Source of the DNA: Virgibacillus_F flavescens
Lineage (GTDB): Bacteria; Bacillota; Bacilli; Bacillales; Amphibacillaceae
DNA: 64,000 nt
NCBI RefSeq assembly: GCF_050574275.1
Contig: NZ_CP192260.1
Span: 1,426,001-1,490,000 of the forward strand
Direction: 5' to 3'
The position numbers and the translations under genes are program-made. Each line of letters begins with the position of its first letter. Position 1 is the stretch's first letter. Under the pieces are notes generated by a model. It had not been told where the DNA came from, searched no databases, and saw only the letters and a program-made list of their open reading frames with translations. Shown here piece by piece: positions 35,707-44,033 of the stretch.

Positions 35707-37098
35707 CTATGAACGTTTTACCATATCTATATATAATTGCTGATACGCTTTATGTTCATCGTTCATTCCAAGCTCGTCATAAAGCTTTGCAAGCCATTGG
35801 ACAGGCTTTGGATCGTTTTCGCGGAGTTCCATGTCCCAGCTCATGCAGTCAATCGCTAACCGAGGCTGATGGAATTCATGATAAAGCTCCCCAAGACGCT
35901 GCTGTTGATTAGGATCATCTGTAATCTGAACCATTTCGTCAATCTTTGCGAAAGTTGGTTCCGTAATCTCGTTACGCAATGGCTTTGCCCATTCCTGAAT
36001 ATACGTCAGATTATGGTTGTCCATTAGTAAAGAAATAGTTTGATTCAGCGTATCTTCTACTTGTGGATCCTCTGATTTAGATAAAGTAAGGATCAACTTT
36101 TGCAATCCTTCTGGTGATATAGAATCTGAAGCTATTCCGTGCTGTTTCACCATATCAAGCAATTTCTGTGATTGCAGCGGCTCGAGTGTAAGGTCCTGTT
36201 CGTTTAGTAACGTCAAAATGCCTTCCAGTTTATCGTTCTCAATGCTTGCGTTTAGTAAATCGGAATGCAATTGTTTGATATGAAGGCCACGCGTGTATAA
36301 ATCCTTCAGGAAATAGAACCGTTCTTCTCCATCAAAATGGTCATTCACCATGGATAAAAGTGATTGATAATCCTCGACTTTTTGCGTGTGGACTACTTGA
36401 TCGATATAGATCGTAATCGCATCGACCCAGCGATTCTGTTCTAAATAAATAGCCAGCAGTTTCTGAAAAGGCTGCTCATTGTGCTTGGAGGAATATAGCT
36501 TTCTCTCAACAAAGATTTCGTCTCTTGCTAAGGTTTTAATATCGCTGTTCTTGTATAAGTCAGCGTATTTGGTAAATGCCATATCACCTGAAAAGGTAGT
36601 AACTACGGTATGATTTGGCGCGATTTCCTTAAGGAGCGTTAAAATACGATAACAGGAAAGCAGTTTTCCATCACGGCGTTCTTTATAGAACAACGTTTCG
36701 ATAAAGTCAGCTATTTTATCTTTTTTTATGAAGGATTCAAAGTACTTAGCTATTAAAGCAGCTTCCTGAGGTGAGTATTGTTTCTGAATTTTTTTAAAGA
36801 GATCGGCATCTTCATGTTTCTTAAAGTGTGGATGTGGGGATACTATGGATACAATCAGTGGGTGAGGAGGATCCAATGTTATACCTTTTGTAAAACAATC
36901 AACCACATGCGAACGAGTGGGTGTTTTCTCAGGTATAAGATAGTTTAAAAACTGTTCCTTGTAAAAAAACAAGTAGTAGGTCTGGTCCTGTTCATCGGTT
37001 GCTTCTATAACTTTACTTTGTTTATAGACGCCCATTCGTTTAATTTCTAATTGGTTCGATTCCTGCTTATCGCGTACAATAATCGTTGGATTTAGCAT
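35707..37098 (-). CDS. Hypothetical helical-repeat protein
   Basis: This 463-residue protein was not recognised. It is soluble, with no signal peptide or membrane segment, and mostly alpha-helical by composition. Repeated helix-pair patterns (LLAIYLEQNRWVDAITIYID, LGELYHEFHQPRLAIDCMSW, LAKLYDELGMNDEHKAYQQL) suggest TPR-like repeats in the C-terminal half. The N-terminal 100 residues look beta-rich (TIIVRDKQESNQLEIKRMGV, TYYLFFYKE). ATG 37098 has AAGGAGG six bases upstream. It is monocistronic, facing away from the CoxG-like gene. A scaffold or regulatory role is possible but not shown. Confidence 0.8.
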   Translation of the reverse strand: MLNPTIIVRDKQESNQLEIKRMGVYKQSKVIEATDEQDQTYYLFFYKEQFLNYLIPEKTPTRSHVVDCFTKGITLDPPHPLIVSIVSPHPHFKKHEDADLFKKIQKQYSPQEAALIAKYFESFIKKDKIADFIETLFYKERRDGKLLSCYRILTLLKEIAPNHTVVTTFSGDMAFTKYADLYKNSDIKTLARDEIFVERKLYSSKHNEQPFQKLLAIYLEQNRWVDAITIYIDQVVHTQKVEDYQSLLSMVNDHFDGEERFYFLKDLYTRGLHIKQLHSDLLNASIENDKLEGILTLLNEQDLTLEPLQSQKLLDMVKQHGIASDSISPEGLQKLILTLSKSEDPQVEDTLNQTISLLMDNHNLTYIQEWAKPLRNEITEPTFAKIDEMVQITDDPNQQQRLGELYHEFHQPRLAIDCMSWDMELRENDPKPVQWLAKLYDELGMNDEHKAYQQLYIDMVKRS

Positions 37099-37263
37099 AA
37101 TCAACCTCCTTATCGTTACTTTAATGATAACATAAAACAGAGCGTGCAGGAGGAAATATCTTTACCAATTCGTGAGTTATGGCTTCTAAATCGCAAATTT
37201 GAGCATATACTAAAAAATGTGCTAAAATTAGCTTGAAGCTTACTTCCAAGGAGGTTCGTTATA

Positions 37264-37722
37264 ATGCCAAGCGGAAAACATCAACGGAATATTGATATTC
37301 CTATTGAAAATGTTTGGAATTTTGTTAGTGACATGAACAATTGGGCACCACTCGTGCCAGGATATGTTGAGCATAAAATTCTCAATGAAAAACAATCAAC
37401 ATGGAAATTTAAAGGTGATTTAGGAATTGTAAAAAAAACAGTTAAACTGAAAATAGATATTACAGAATGGAACGAACCAACTACCGTGCGTTTTAAGCTG
37501 ACGGGTTTGAATGAAAACTTCAAAGGTGACGGATATTTTGAAGCGGAAAAGTTAAGTGAAACGAATACGAACATGACCGGCAGTCTGACGATAAACGCAA
37601 AAGGTTTATCAGGACCGCTAATTAACTCGGTCCTCAAGTCATACGTTCCAAAGACAGCAACAGATTTCACCGACGCGGTTGCAGATAAAATTATAGAAGT
37701 TGAAACAGTTTCAAATTATTAA
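37264..37722 (+). CDS. SRPBCC / CoxG-like domain protein
   Basis: The 152 residues form a single START/SRPBCC fold of the CoxG type. Family features are GKHQRNIDIPIENVWNFVSD, MNNWAPLVPGYVEHKILNE and the C-terminal helix SVLKSYVPKTATDFTDAVAD. CoxG proteins help anchor CO dehydrogenase in some bacteria, but stand-alone members in Bacillaceae have unknown roles and no CO dehydrogenase genes are nearby. AAGGAGG precedes the ATG, and an intrinsic terminator follows. Confidence 0.82.
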   Translation: MPSGKHQRNIDIPIENVWNFVSDMNNWAPLVPGYVEHKILNEKQSTWKFKGDLGIVKKTVKLKIDITEWNEPTTVRFKLTGLNENFKGDGYFEAEKLSETNTNMTGSLTINAKGLSGPLINSVLKSYVPKTATDFTDAVADKIIEVETVSNY

Positions 37723-37731
37723 AAAGCACGA

Positions 37732-37765
37732 ACACGGGCCTGTGCTGTTGGCCTGTGTTTTTCTT
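37732..37765 (+). terminator. Intrinsic terminator of the CoxG-like gene
   Basis: AACACGGGCC pairs with GGCCTGTGTT (one G-T wobble) and a TTTTCTTT tract follows, ten bases after the stop codon. Confidence 0.8.
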
Positions 37766-37854
37766 TACGTAACTTTCGCCCATTGAAAATTTAAGTTCTT
37801 GTAGATTCGTAATATATTTCTTGACACTTCGTATTTGATGGGAACTGCGAAATA

Positions 37855-38320
37855 ACTTACCACTTTGGGAATACGGCGATATGACAGCAACGAGATTTCC
37901 GCAGATGGCAGTCGCGCACCTTAGGGCGGCTGGTGAGGCTCCTCGTGCTGTCACACTCCGGGGTCTCACCTATGCCTGTCCTCTTGGCCACTGAAAAAGG
38001 GTTAAATGTGGTACAAATATGTGCATCTACAGTCGCATCTTCGAATATACTTCGCTTTCCACGGGCACGGCTTCAGTCTCCTCGGATAAGCAAAGTTCGC
38101 TTTCCTGCGGGGCCTTCAGCTCGCGCTGTTCCCGTAGGAGTCTTCGTATATTCGAAGATGCTAAGTTAATGGTGAGAAATTAAATTTTATAAATCTACTG
38201 CTTTTCAGTCACCTTGTCTGTCTTCCCGCAGGAGTCGACTGCCATCCGCTCCATTCTCTAGATGAATGATGGATGTCACCGATTTTTTAACCTCACACCT
38301 GATAGCACGTCGGATGCCGA
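37855..38320 (+). repeat. T1 repeat interrupted by a T2 element
   Basis: T1 left-half sequence (TATGACAGCAACGAGATTTC, GGCAGTCGCGCACCTTAGGG) runs to GCCTGTCCTC at 37983. It resumes with CTGTCTTCCCGCAGGAGTCG at 38218. Between them is a complete T2 copy (37986-38213). The near-repeat CTGTCCTC/CTGTCTTC on both sides looks like an 8-bp target duplication. The T1 right half is missing. No gene lies in 37766-38449. Confidence 0.8.
37986..38213. repeat. MITE-like element T2, copy 2
   Basis: About 228 bp. The left end is GGCCACTGAAAAAG and the right end CTGCTTTTCAGTCACC. The interior carries TCCACGGGCACGGCTTCAGT and GGGCCTTCAGCTCGCGCTGT. It lies inside a T1 copy with an apparent 8-bp target duplication, which shows it moved after T1 was in place. 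Confidence 0.82.
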
Positions 38321-38449
38321 GTTTTGCTTATACCAAAAAATATAAAAGTTTGTAGAAAAAAGTATCGAAATTGTCTAAAATAATTGAAGATTCCCCCTGG
38401 TTCCTTTATACTTGCTTGAAATGAAAGCAGATAAAGGGAGGCATTATTC

Positions 38450-38842
38450 ATGCAACGCTTAATGTGTAAAGGGAAGATTCATAGAGCTACAGTGACAGAA
38501 GCGGAACTTGATTATGTTGGAAGTATAACGATTGATTATAAGTTAATGGAAGAAGCGAATATTAAACCATACGAGATGGTGCAGATCACCAATCTGAAGG
38601 ATGCTACCAGATGGAAAACGTATGCAATACCTGCTCCGGAAGGTTCTAATCGAATTTGTTTAAACGGTCCGCCGGCTCATTTATTCTCACCTGGGGATAT
38701 GGTTATCATTTTGAGTCTTGGAATGATGACAGATGAGGAAATTGAGGACTTAAAGCCGAGAGTGGTATTTGTCGATGAAAATAACGAGATTACGAGTGTT
38801 GAAGAACATGATTTACACTGGCCGAAAGGTGTAAAAGTATAA
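38450..38842 (+). CDS. panD: Aspartate 1-decarboxylase
   Basis: PanD makes beta-alanine from aspartate for pantothenate and CoA synthesis. The 130-residue proenzyme has the self-cleavage site Gly-Ser in LDYVGSITIDY (Ser25 becomes the pyruvoyl group). MCKGKIHRATVTEAEL and LNGPPAHLFSPGDMVIILS are also typical. GGGAGG precedes the ATG. It stands alone, without panB or panC, and has its own terminator. The identification is secure. Confidence 0.96.
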   Translation: MQRLMCKGKIHRATVTEAELDYVGSITIDYKLMEEANIKPYEMVQITNLKDATRWKTYAIPAPEGSNRICLNGPPAHLFSPGDMVIILSLGMMTDEEIEDLKPRVVFVDENNEITSVEEHDLHWPKGVKV

Positions 38843-38854
38843 ATAAGTAATGTG

Positions 38855-38894
38855 AAAAAATCCAGCTGGTTTAGGAAACCAGCTGGATTTTTTT
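38855..38894 (+). terminator. Intrinsic terminator of panD
   Basis: AAAAAATCCAGCTGGTTT pairs perfectly with AAACCAGCTGGATTTTTT around a three-base loop, and a T run follows. Confidence 0.92.
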
Positions 38895-39051
38895 GTACAG
38901 CTTGTTTATCTTTTGAAAATAGCAAGGCGACGAGACACAGTACTGTGGTTTTGTGGCTGAAGGTAAAAGTAGTACAAAATAAGTGAATCTATGTTCGAAG
39001 AAGCGATCGTAGATTCACAGAATTAAATTCTTTAGTTTACTTTTTCAATAG

Positions 39052-39195
39052 TTACAAAATGACTTGTCGGTAACCAAGTTTTTTTGATTCTTCATGCTCA
39101 TTCGACACCTCACCAAATAAAACAATTGTAGGTATATTCCGCCTATTTTCTTCTGCGAAAGGTTGTGACAAGGTTTTTCGATCATTCTATCCAAT
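39052..39195 (-). pseudogene. Possible remnant of a glycerate kinase-like C-terminus
   Basis: A minus-strand frame without a start codon ends at the TAA at 39054-39052. It reads KTLSQPFAEENRRNIPTIVL, then FGEVSNEHEESKKLGYRQVI. The layout (TL..P..A, then PTIVLFGEV, then a GY..VI end) is reminiscent of the end of GlxK-type glycerate kinases. An in-frame stop lies just upstream. The similarity is weak, and this may be chance. Apart from this, 38900-39273 shows nothing recognisable. Confidence 0.25.
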
Positions 39196-39273
39196 CAGGC
39201 AAACAATTTGATTGTAATACAGGCTAATCTTCGGTACTCTATTTTTAATATAATAACGTAAAGTAGGTGTTTT

Positions 39274-41091
39274 ATGGAGCATCATTCAGTAACATCCCTC
39301 ATGATTGTTGTGGGGATTGCATTCTTTATCCCAATTATTTTACAGAAATTTAATTTACGGTTTATTCCAGTGGTTATTGCCGAAATTATTGCTGGATTAA
39401 TTATAGGAAAAAGCGGTTTTAATATCATTTTAGAAGATCCGATGCTTGAGTTACTCTCGCTGCTGGGCTTTATTTTTCTAATGTTTATCAGTGGGCTGGA
39501 AATTGACTTCGGCGTATTTAAAAAGAATAAAAGGAAGGTCGAAAACGCACCAAACCCTGTGAAGGTTTCGATGGTAATCTTTTCGTTAATTATCAGTGTA
39601 TCATTTGCCTTATCCTATGTTTTGGTAATGATGGATCTGATTAAAGATCCATTCCTGATGACGCTGATTATTTCCACTATATCACTAGGTATTGTGGTGC
39701 CAGTTATAAGAGAGAAGAACCTAACAGATGGAGTTATTGGACAAATTATTCTGCTCGTAACTGTAATTGCAGATTTTACAACGATGATTCTTTTAACGGT
39801 ATACGCCATGTTCATTGATCAGGAAGGGTTAAAGGTATTACTGTTATTAGTTCTGTTTATGGCTGTCTTTCTGGCTTACCGACTTATTAAAAAATACTTT
39901 AAATTTGAGTTGTTCGAAAATCTTCTTAAAGGCACAATACAGCTTGGAACGAGAGGAGTATTTGCATTAATCCTATTATTTGTTTCACTTTCAGAAACAA
40001 TAGGTGCGGAAAATATTCTTGGCGCGTTTCTGGCAGGCGTGATTATTTCTTTACTTGCCCCGCGAAAAGAATTTATCCACCAGCTGGATTCTTTCGGGTT
40101 TGGATTTTTCATTCCCATATTTTTCGTAATGGTTGGTGCTAGGTTAGATATTTGGGCATTATTTGTAGACAGTAAAATTTTATTATTGATGCCGATTCTG
40201 CTCCTCTTTATGTATATCGCTAAAATAGTTCCAGTACTTGTACTGAAAAAGTGGTATTCCTGGAAAGAAGTCCTTGGAGTAGGGATTCTGACCACTTCGA
40301 AATTGAGTCTCGTTGTGGCGGCTTCATCGATAGCCTTAGAACTTGGCGTTATTAATGAGGTGCTTAATGGTGCCATTATTTTAGTATCCATTTTAACATG
40401 CTTAATTTCACCAATTACTTTCTCAAAAATATTCCCTGAAACGAAAACTGCTTCAAAGCAAATGGAGATTTCTATTATCGGCGCCACTCCTGCAACGTCA
40501 TTGGTGGCAAGAGATAAGATGGAGGAAAAAGCAGTAGTACGCCTTTACAGTACCCAGGAAAAGAAAGATAACGAAAAAACGTTATTTCCTCACATATTTG
40601 TACATGAATTAACGATTGAACAGTTAGAGGAGCATAATGCTTTTAATGTAGATAAGATTGTAATTGCGACACGTGATGATGCAACCAATATGGAACTTGG
40701 GCGTCATGCAAAAGAGTACGGAATAGAAACAGTGATTATGCGAATTGAAAATAGATCGCTGCAGGATCAGTTAACCGATGAAGGGTTTACCGTGTACTCG
40801 ACATTGTACTCAACGAGAACACTTTTAAAAGCACTCATCGATAACCCTGGTCTAGTTCGTCTAATTACGAATCATAATAAAACCATTAAAGAAATAGTAG
40901 TAAATAGTTCTACGTATAACCAGCAGCCGATTACGAATCTTTCCTTTTTAGGGGAATCCCTGATTTTACACATCTATCGACACGGTAAGGTGGTCATTCC
41001 GCATGGTAATACCAATTTGGAATACGGGGATCGACTGCTGATTAGTGGAACCACTGAAGATTTAAGTGAGATTCAAAGGGAGCTTGCATAA
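39274..41091 (+). CDS. Cation:proton antiporter, CPA2 family with RCK domain
   Basis: The 605-residue protein has about 12 membrane segments (residues 1-390) of the Na+/H+ exchanger fold (PVVIAEIIAGLIIGKSGFNI, FLMFISGLEIDFGVFKKN, ILGAFLAGVIISLL). A cytoplasmic RCK/TrkA-N-like module (about 400-500) and a TrkA-C-like domain (about 520-600; LSFLGESLILHIYRHGKVVI, LEYGDRLLISGTTEDL) follow. Such proteins exchange K+ or Na+ for H+ and are gated by nucleotides or ions. The RCK nucleotide motif is degenerate (SIIGATPAT). It is followed closely by a membrane protein gene, probably co-transcribed. Ion specificity is not readable. Confidence 0.88.
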   Translation: MEHHSVTSLMIVVGIAFFIPIILQKFNLRFIPVVIAEIIAGLIIGKSGFNIILEDPMLELLSLLGFIFLMFISGLEIDFGVFKKNKRKVENAPNPVKVSMVIFSLIISVSFALSYVLVMMDLIKDPFLMTLIISTISLGIVVPVIREKNLTDGVIGQIILLVTVIADFTTMILLTVYAMFIDQEGLKVLLLLVLFMAVFLAYRLIKKYFKFELFENLLKGTIQLGTRGVFALILLFVSLSETIGAENILGAFLAGVIISLLAPRKEFIHQLDSFGFGFFIPIFFVMVGARLDIWALFVDSKILLLMPILLLFMYIAKIVPVLVLKKWYSWKEVLGVGILTTSKLSLVVAASSIALELGVINEVLNGAIILVSILTCLISPITFSKIFPETKTASKQMEISIIGATPATSLVARDKMEEKAVVRLYSTQEKKDNEKTLFPHIFVHELTIEQLEEHNAFNVDKIVIATRDDATNMELGRHAKEYGIETVIMRIENRSLQDQLTDEGFTVYSTLYSTRTLLKALIDNPGLVRLITNHNKTIKEIVVNSSTYNQQPITNLSFLGESLILHIYRHGKVVIPHGNTNLEYGDRLLISGTTEDLSEIQRELA

Positions 41092-41127
41092 TCGGAAATT
41101 TAATTTAACAACGAGGAGATCATGTGA

Positions 41128-42540
41128 ATGAAGCGTTTTACCATGATAGGCCTAAGATTATCCATAACCTTCTATACGCTGCTGCACTTTATCACGTATT
41201 TTTATGAAGTCGACTATTTACTTTATGTGCTATCGGTAAGTGGACTGCTAACAGTGATTTTCACAGGACTAATGTTGACGATAAAGCAATTTAAATTACC
41301 ATTTTTTCTGTTTCTTTCAGGTGTAACTGTTTTGATCTTAGCAGAGGGTTCGATTTTTACCGGCTTATATAAAGGGTTCCTGCAAATGCGCAGTATCATT
41401 GGTTTGCTGGTTATTGTCCCAATGATAGGATGGGTGCTGAGAGAAGAACCTTATATTGAAAAAGTTTTGGCATTCACCCATAAAGGAATAGATTCCAGTC
41501 GTAAATTCTATTTTGGAATTGTTTCGTTTACCCAAGTGATTTCCTATTTCTTACTATTTGGATCGATTCCAATGATGTATCAATTTATTACCACCATTTT
41601 AAAAAATCAACGTGGCGAAGCGTGGGAAAACTTTAAAGGTACTGCGCTGCTCCGTGCGTTTGCACTATCAACGCTTTGGGTTATCAGTATTCCGAGTTTT
41701 ATATTTGCGGTGGAAACGATGGGGGCATCCCTGTGGGTCGCAGTTCTCCAGGGTTTTGGAATAGCTGTGTTAGGAACAGTGATAGCGGTTATTTTTTCTT
41801 ATTTTCAGGAAAAGAAATATGGAATTAATTTAACTGCTGCACTGCAAGAGGAAATCAGCTCGGTGCTAAGCGATCATACCAACAAAAAAGAAGTAAAAAA
41901 GAAAGTAATAGAGTTTGCAATTCTGTTTGTTTCGTTGTTTGGAACGATCTTTTTGCTGCACGCTATTTATGCAACTAAACTTATGCTAACAATCCCGATT
42001 GTCGTTGTAATATGGACGTGTATTTATTATCTTATTAAAAAAAGAATGAAAAACTTAATGCTTGAAGGACGCGATCATTATACGAAAGGGATGGCTAATC
42101 AAGCATATCAGCTGTGTGTATTACTCTCAGCTGGTGTTGTGATTTATGCGCTGAATCAAACTGGATTCGGCGATGTTGTAATCAACGGGATACGCTATAT
42201 ACAGGAAATTTTCCCGTTTATTAATTTCCTTTATTTGCTGCCGTTCATCGTGATCATTCTCGGTTTCCTTGGGCTTGGTCCATTAACTGTAATGGTGCTG
42301 GTTGCCGGGCTGCTTGAATCGATTTCACTTCCGTATCCACCAGAACTAATCGTGCTGGCGATAACTTCCGGGAGCGTAATATCAATTCTGCTTTCTCCAT
42401 TAATTATGCCTGTTATTGTATTGAGTGCATCGAATGGGCTGAGTTTGTTTAAAAATGGTATTCAGTTTAATCTGCGCTATTCGATTATTTTTTATATTGT
42501 TGTACAGGTATATGTACAGACTATGATCCATTTTTGGTAA
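41128..42540 (+). CDS. Polytopic membrane protein of unknown function
   Basis: The 470-residue protein was not recognised. It has about 12 hydrophobic segments with a charged cytoplasmic loop near residues 225-255 (EKKYGINLTAALQEEISSVL). Hairpin-like hydrophobic stretches (GFLGLGPLTVMVLVAGLLES and SGSVISILLSPLIMPVIVLS) resemble re-entrant regions of ion-transporter or TRAP-like permeases. It begins 36 bp after the antiporter gene and has GAGGAGAT upstream of its start, so the two likely form an operon. A transport role linked to the antiporter is plausible but not shown. Confidence 0.8.
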   Translation: MKRFTMIGLRLSITFYTLLHFITYFYEVDYLLYVLSVSGLLTVIFTGLMLTIKQFKLPFFLFLSGVTVLILAEGSIFTGLYKGFLQMRSIIGLLVIVPMIGWVLREEPYIEKVLAFTHKGIDSSRKFYFGIVSFTQVISYFLLFGSIPMMYQFITTILKNQRGEAWENFKGTALLRAFALSTLWVISIPSFIFAVETMGASLWVAVLQGFGIAVLGTVIAVIFSYFQEKKYGINLTAALQEEISSVLSDHTNKKEVKKKVIEFAILFVSLFGTIFLLHAIYATKLMLTIPIVVVIWTCIYYLIKKRMKNLMLEGRDHYTKGMANQAYQLCVLLSAGVVIYALNQTGFGDVVINGIRYIQEIFPFINFLYLLPFIVIILGFLGLGPLTVMVLVAGLLESISLPYPPELIVLAITSGSVISILLSPLIMPVIVLSASNGLSLFKNGIQFNLRYSIIFYIVVQVYVQTMIHFW

Positions 42541-42611
42541 GTGTATGGTTTTTAAAAAAGATGAGTGGGGAATAGTAGTGGTAGGAAGATTATGATGAAA
42601 GGATGAACTTT

Positions 42612-42881
42612 ATGAAGAAACTCGAAGCGTACTACAGAACGGAAAGTAATGCGGAGACTGCGAAGGCAAAACTTGAAACGTTAAAAGTGGAGAATGTATT
42701 TGTAGAACGAATTCCTGAGATGGAACGAAGCGGCTTGATGGATATTATTAAGGATATGTTTACTGATAAAATGAAGGATAACCATGATCCTCAGGTGCTT
42801 TATGCTGATGTTGCGGAAGCGGATTTTGCAGAGGCAACGAGGATTGTTAAGGAAAGCGAAGGGCATGTTTCGATGAAATAA
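42612..42881 (+). CDS. Small hypothetical protein
   Basis: The 89-residue soluble protein starts MKKLEAYYRTESNAETAKAK and has a ferredoxin-like alternation (strand, helix, strand). It ends in LYADVAEADFAEATRIVKES. AAAGGATG sits six bases before ATG 42612; the ATG at 42603 is inside that site. Small proteins of this layout occur near stress or envelope genes in Bacillaceae, but no family was recognised. It follows the membrane protein by about 70 bp. Confidence 0.7.
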   Translation: MKKLEAYYRTESNAETAKAKLETLKVENVFVERIPEMERSGLMDIIKDMFTDKMKDNHDPQVLYADVAEADFAEATRIVKESEGHVSMK

Positions 42882-42999
42882 CCTGCGCGCAAGCGATTAC
42901 TTGGACTGCTGTCGTAGTTACTGAAAAGATAACTGTGTACAAAACTTGTAGATATACTATCGCATTTTCACTATACTGCGAAGTAACTTACCTTACCTG

Positions 43000-43640
43000 A
43001 AATAAACTGCGATGTATCAGCAACGAGATTTCTGCAGATGGCAGTCGCGCACCTTAGGGCGTCTGGTGAGCCTCCTCGTGCTGCGCGTTATGGCCACTGA
43101 AAAAGGTTCATGGAATACGAATTATGTGGATCTGCGATCGCATCATCGAATTCACTTCGCTTTCCGCGGGCACGGCTTCAGCTTCCTCGGATAAGCAAAA
43201 ACCGCTTTCCTGCGGGATCTTCAGCTCGCGCTGTTCCCGCAGGAGTCTCGTGAATTCGAAGATGCTGTGTTTAGGTGCTAAAGTCAATTTTTTTAAAATC
43301 TACCACTTCTCCAGTGGCCATCTGCTCCAATCTCTAGTAAAAATATGGAAATCACAGATTTTTAAGTGCACACTCGATAGCTATGTCTATTTAAGAAGGC
43401 ATTATTTGAAAGAATTAACAAATAATTATTAGGTGAATAGCTTTACCAGTCCAGGTGAGAGGAGGGCGGTGACTCCTGCGGGAACAGCACGAGTCTGAAG
43501 GCCCCGCAGTTTAAATGAGGAAGGCAAACTAAACCCGTCCTTTGCGGACAACGTTTGCATACCCCTTGTCGGGGCAAGGAGACTGAAGCCGTGCCCTAAG
43601 GTGCGCATCCGCCCGCAGCGATCCTGGACGGCAGCTTTAG
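43000..43640 (+). repeat. Composite T1 repeat with nested T2 element
   Basis: T1 left half (TGCGATGTATCAGCAACGAG, CGCGCACCTTAGGGCGTCTG) ends at about 43085. A T2 copy follows, and T1 resumes at CATCTGCTCCAATCTCTAG (43319-43338). The T1 right half is at 43440-43640 (CTTTACCAGTCCAGGTGAGA, CTCCTGCGGGAACAGCACGA). It includes the inner module with GTCCTTTGCGGAC and ACCCCTTGTCGGGG hairpins and ends GATCCTGGACGGCAGC. About 45 bp of T1 next to the T2 element are lost. No gene was found in 42882-43713. Confidence 0.82.
43092..43319. repeat. MITE-like element T2, copy 3
   Basis: About 228 bp with the cleanest termini: GGCCACTGAAAAAG on the left and CACTTCTCCAGTGGCC on the right. The interior carries TCCGCGGGCACGGCTTCAGC and GGATCTTCAGCTCGCGCTGT, then CCCGCAGGAGTC. 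Confidence 0.82.
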
Positions 43641-43713
43641 AACATGTCTTTATTATTAAAGTTATTGCACGGGTTACAAGTATAAAAGTAAGTACACTTT
43701 TATATCATCCGCT

Positions 43714-43902
43714 CTACTTGAATTTCTCTGGTTCTTCTACATGCAATTCAAGAAAACCACAATTTGAACACACGTAACAAGGACTTATGTTACTCATCGT
43801 TTTTGCGGTTGGTTTTACGTCTGCTCTGTAAACTCTAAATGGATGACTGTCTATTTTAGCTTCAGTCATTACTGACCCGCATTTAGCACAATTTTTTTCC
43901 AT
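43714..43902 (-). CDS. Small zinc-ribbon protein
   Basis: The 62-residue protein has two CxxC pairs (NCAKCGSVMTEAK and YVCSNCGFLEL) and so probably binds one zinc in a ribbon fold. Between them is a polar segment, DSHPFRVYRADVKPTAKTMS. ATG 43902 has GGGGGTG six bases upstream; the longer frame adds residues across that site. It lies downstream of the ltaS-like operon on the same strand but beyond its terminator. Its function is unknown. Confidence 0.75.
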   Translation of the reverse strand: MEKNCAKCGSVMTEAKIDSHPFRVYRADVKPTAKTMSNISPCYVCSNCGFLELHVEEPEKFK

Positions 43903-43969
43903 TACTACACCCCCTGATAGTAGGCAAAATCTCCACAATTTACATTTCACTCATGTTTCGGTACCCAAA

Positions 43970-44011
43970 TAAAAAGGCAGCATACTAAATCACGCGTGAT
44001 TTAGTATGCTG
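43970..44011 (-). terminator. Terminator of the plsY-like/aminotransferase/ltaS-like operon
   Basis: A perfect 34-bp palindrome (43978-44011) has the arm CAGCATACTAAATCACG. On the minus strand it is followed by CCTTTTTATTT. It lies 22 bp after the ltaS-like stop codon. Confidence 0.88.
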
Positions 44012-44033
44012 AAAATAGTGCTATGTTACTTGC

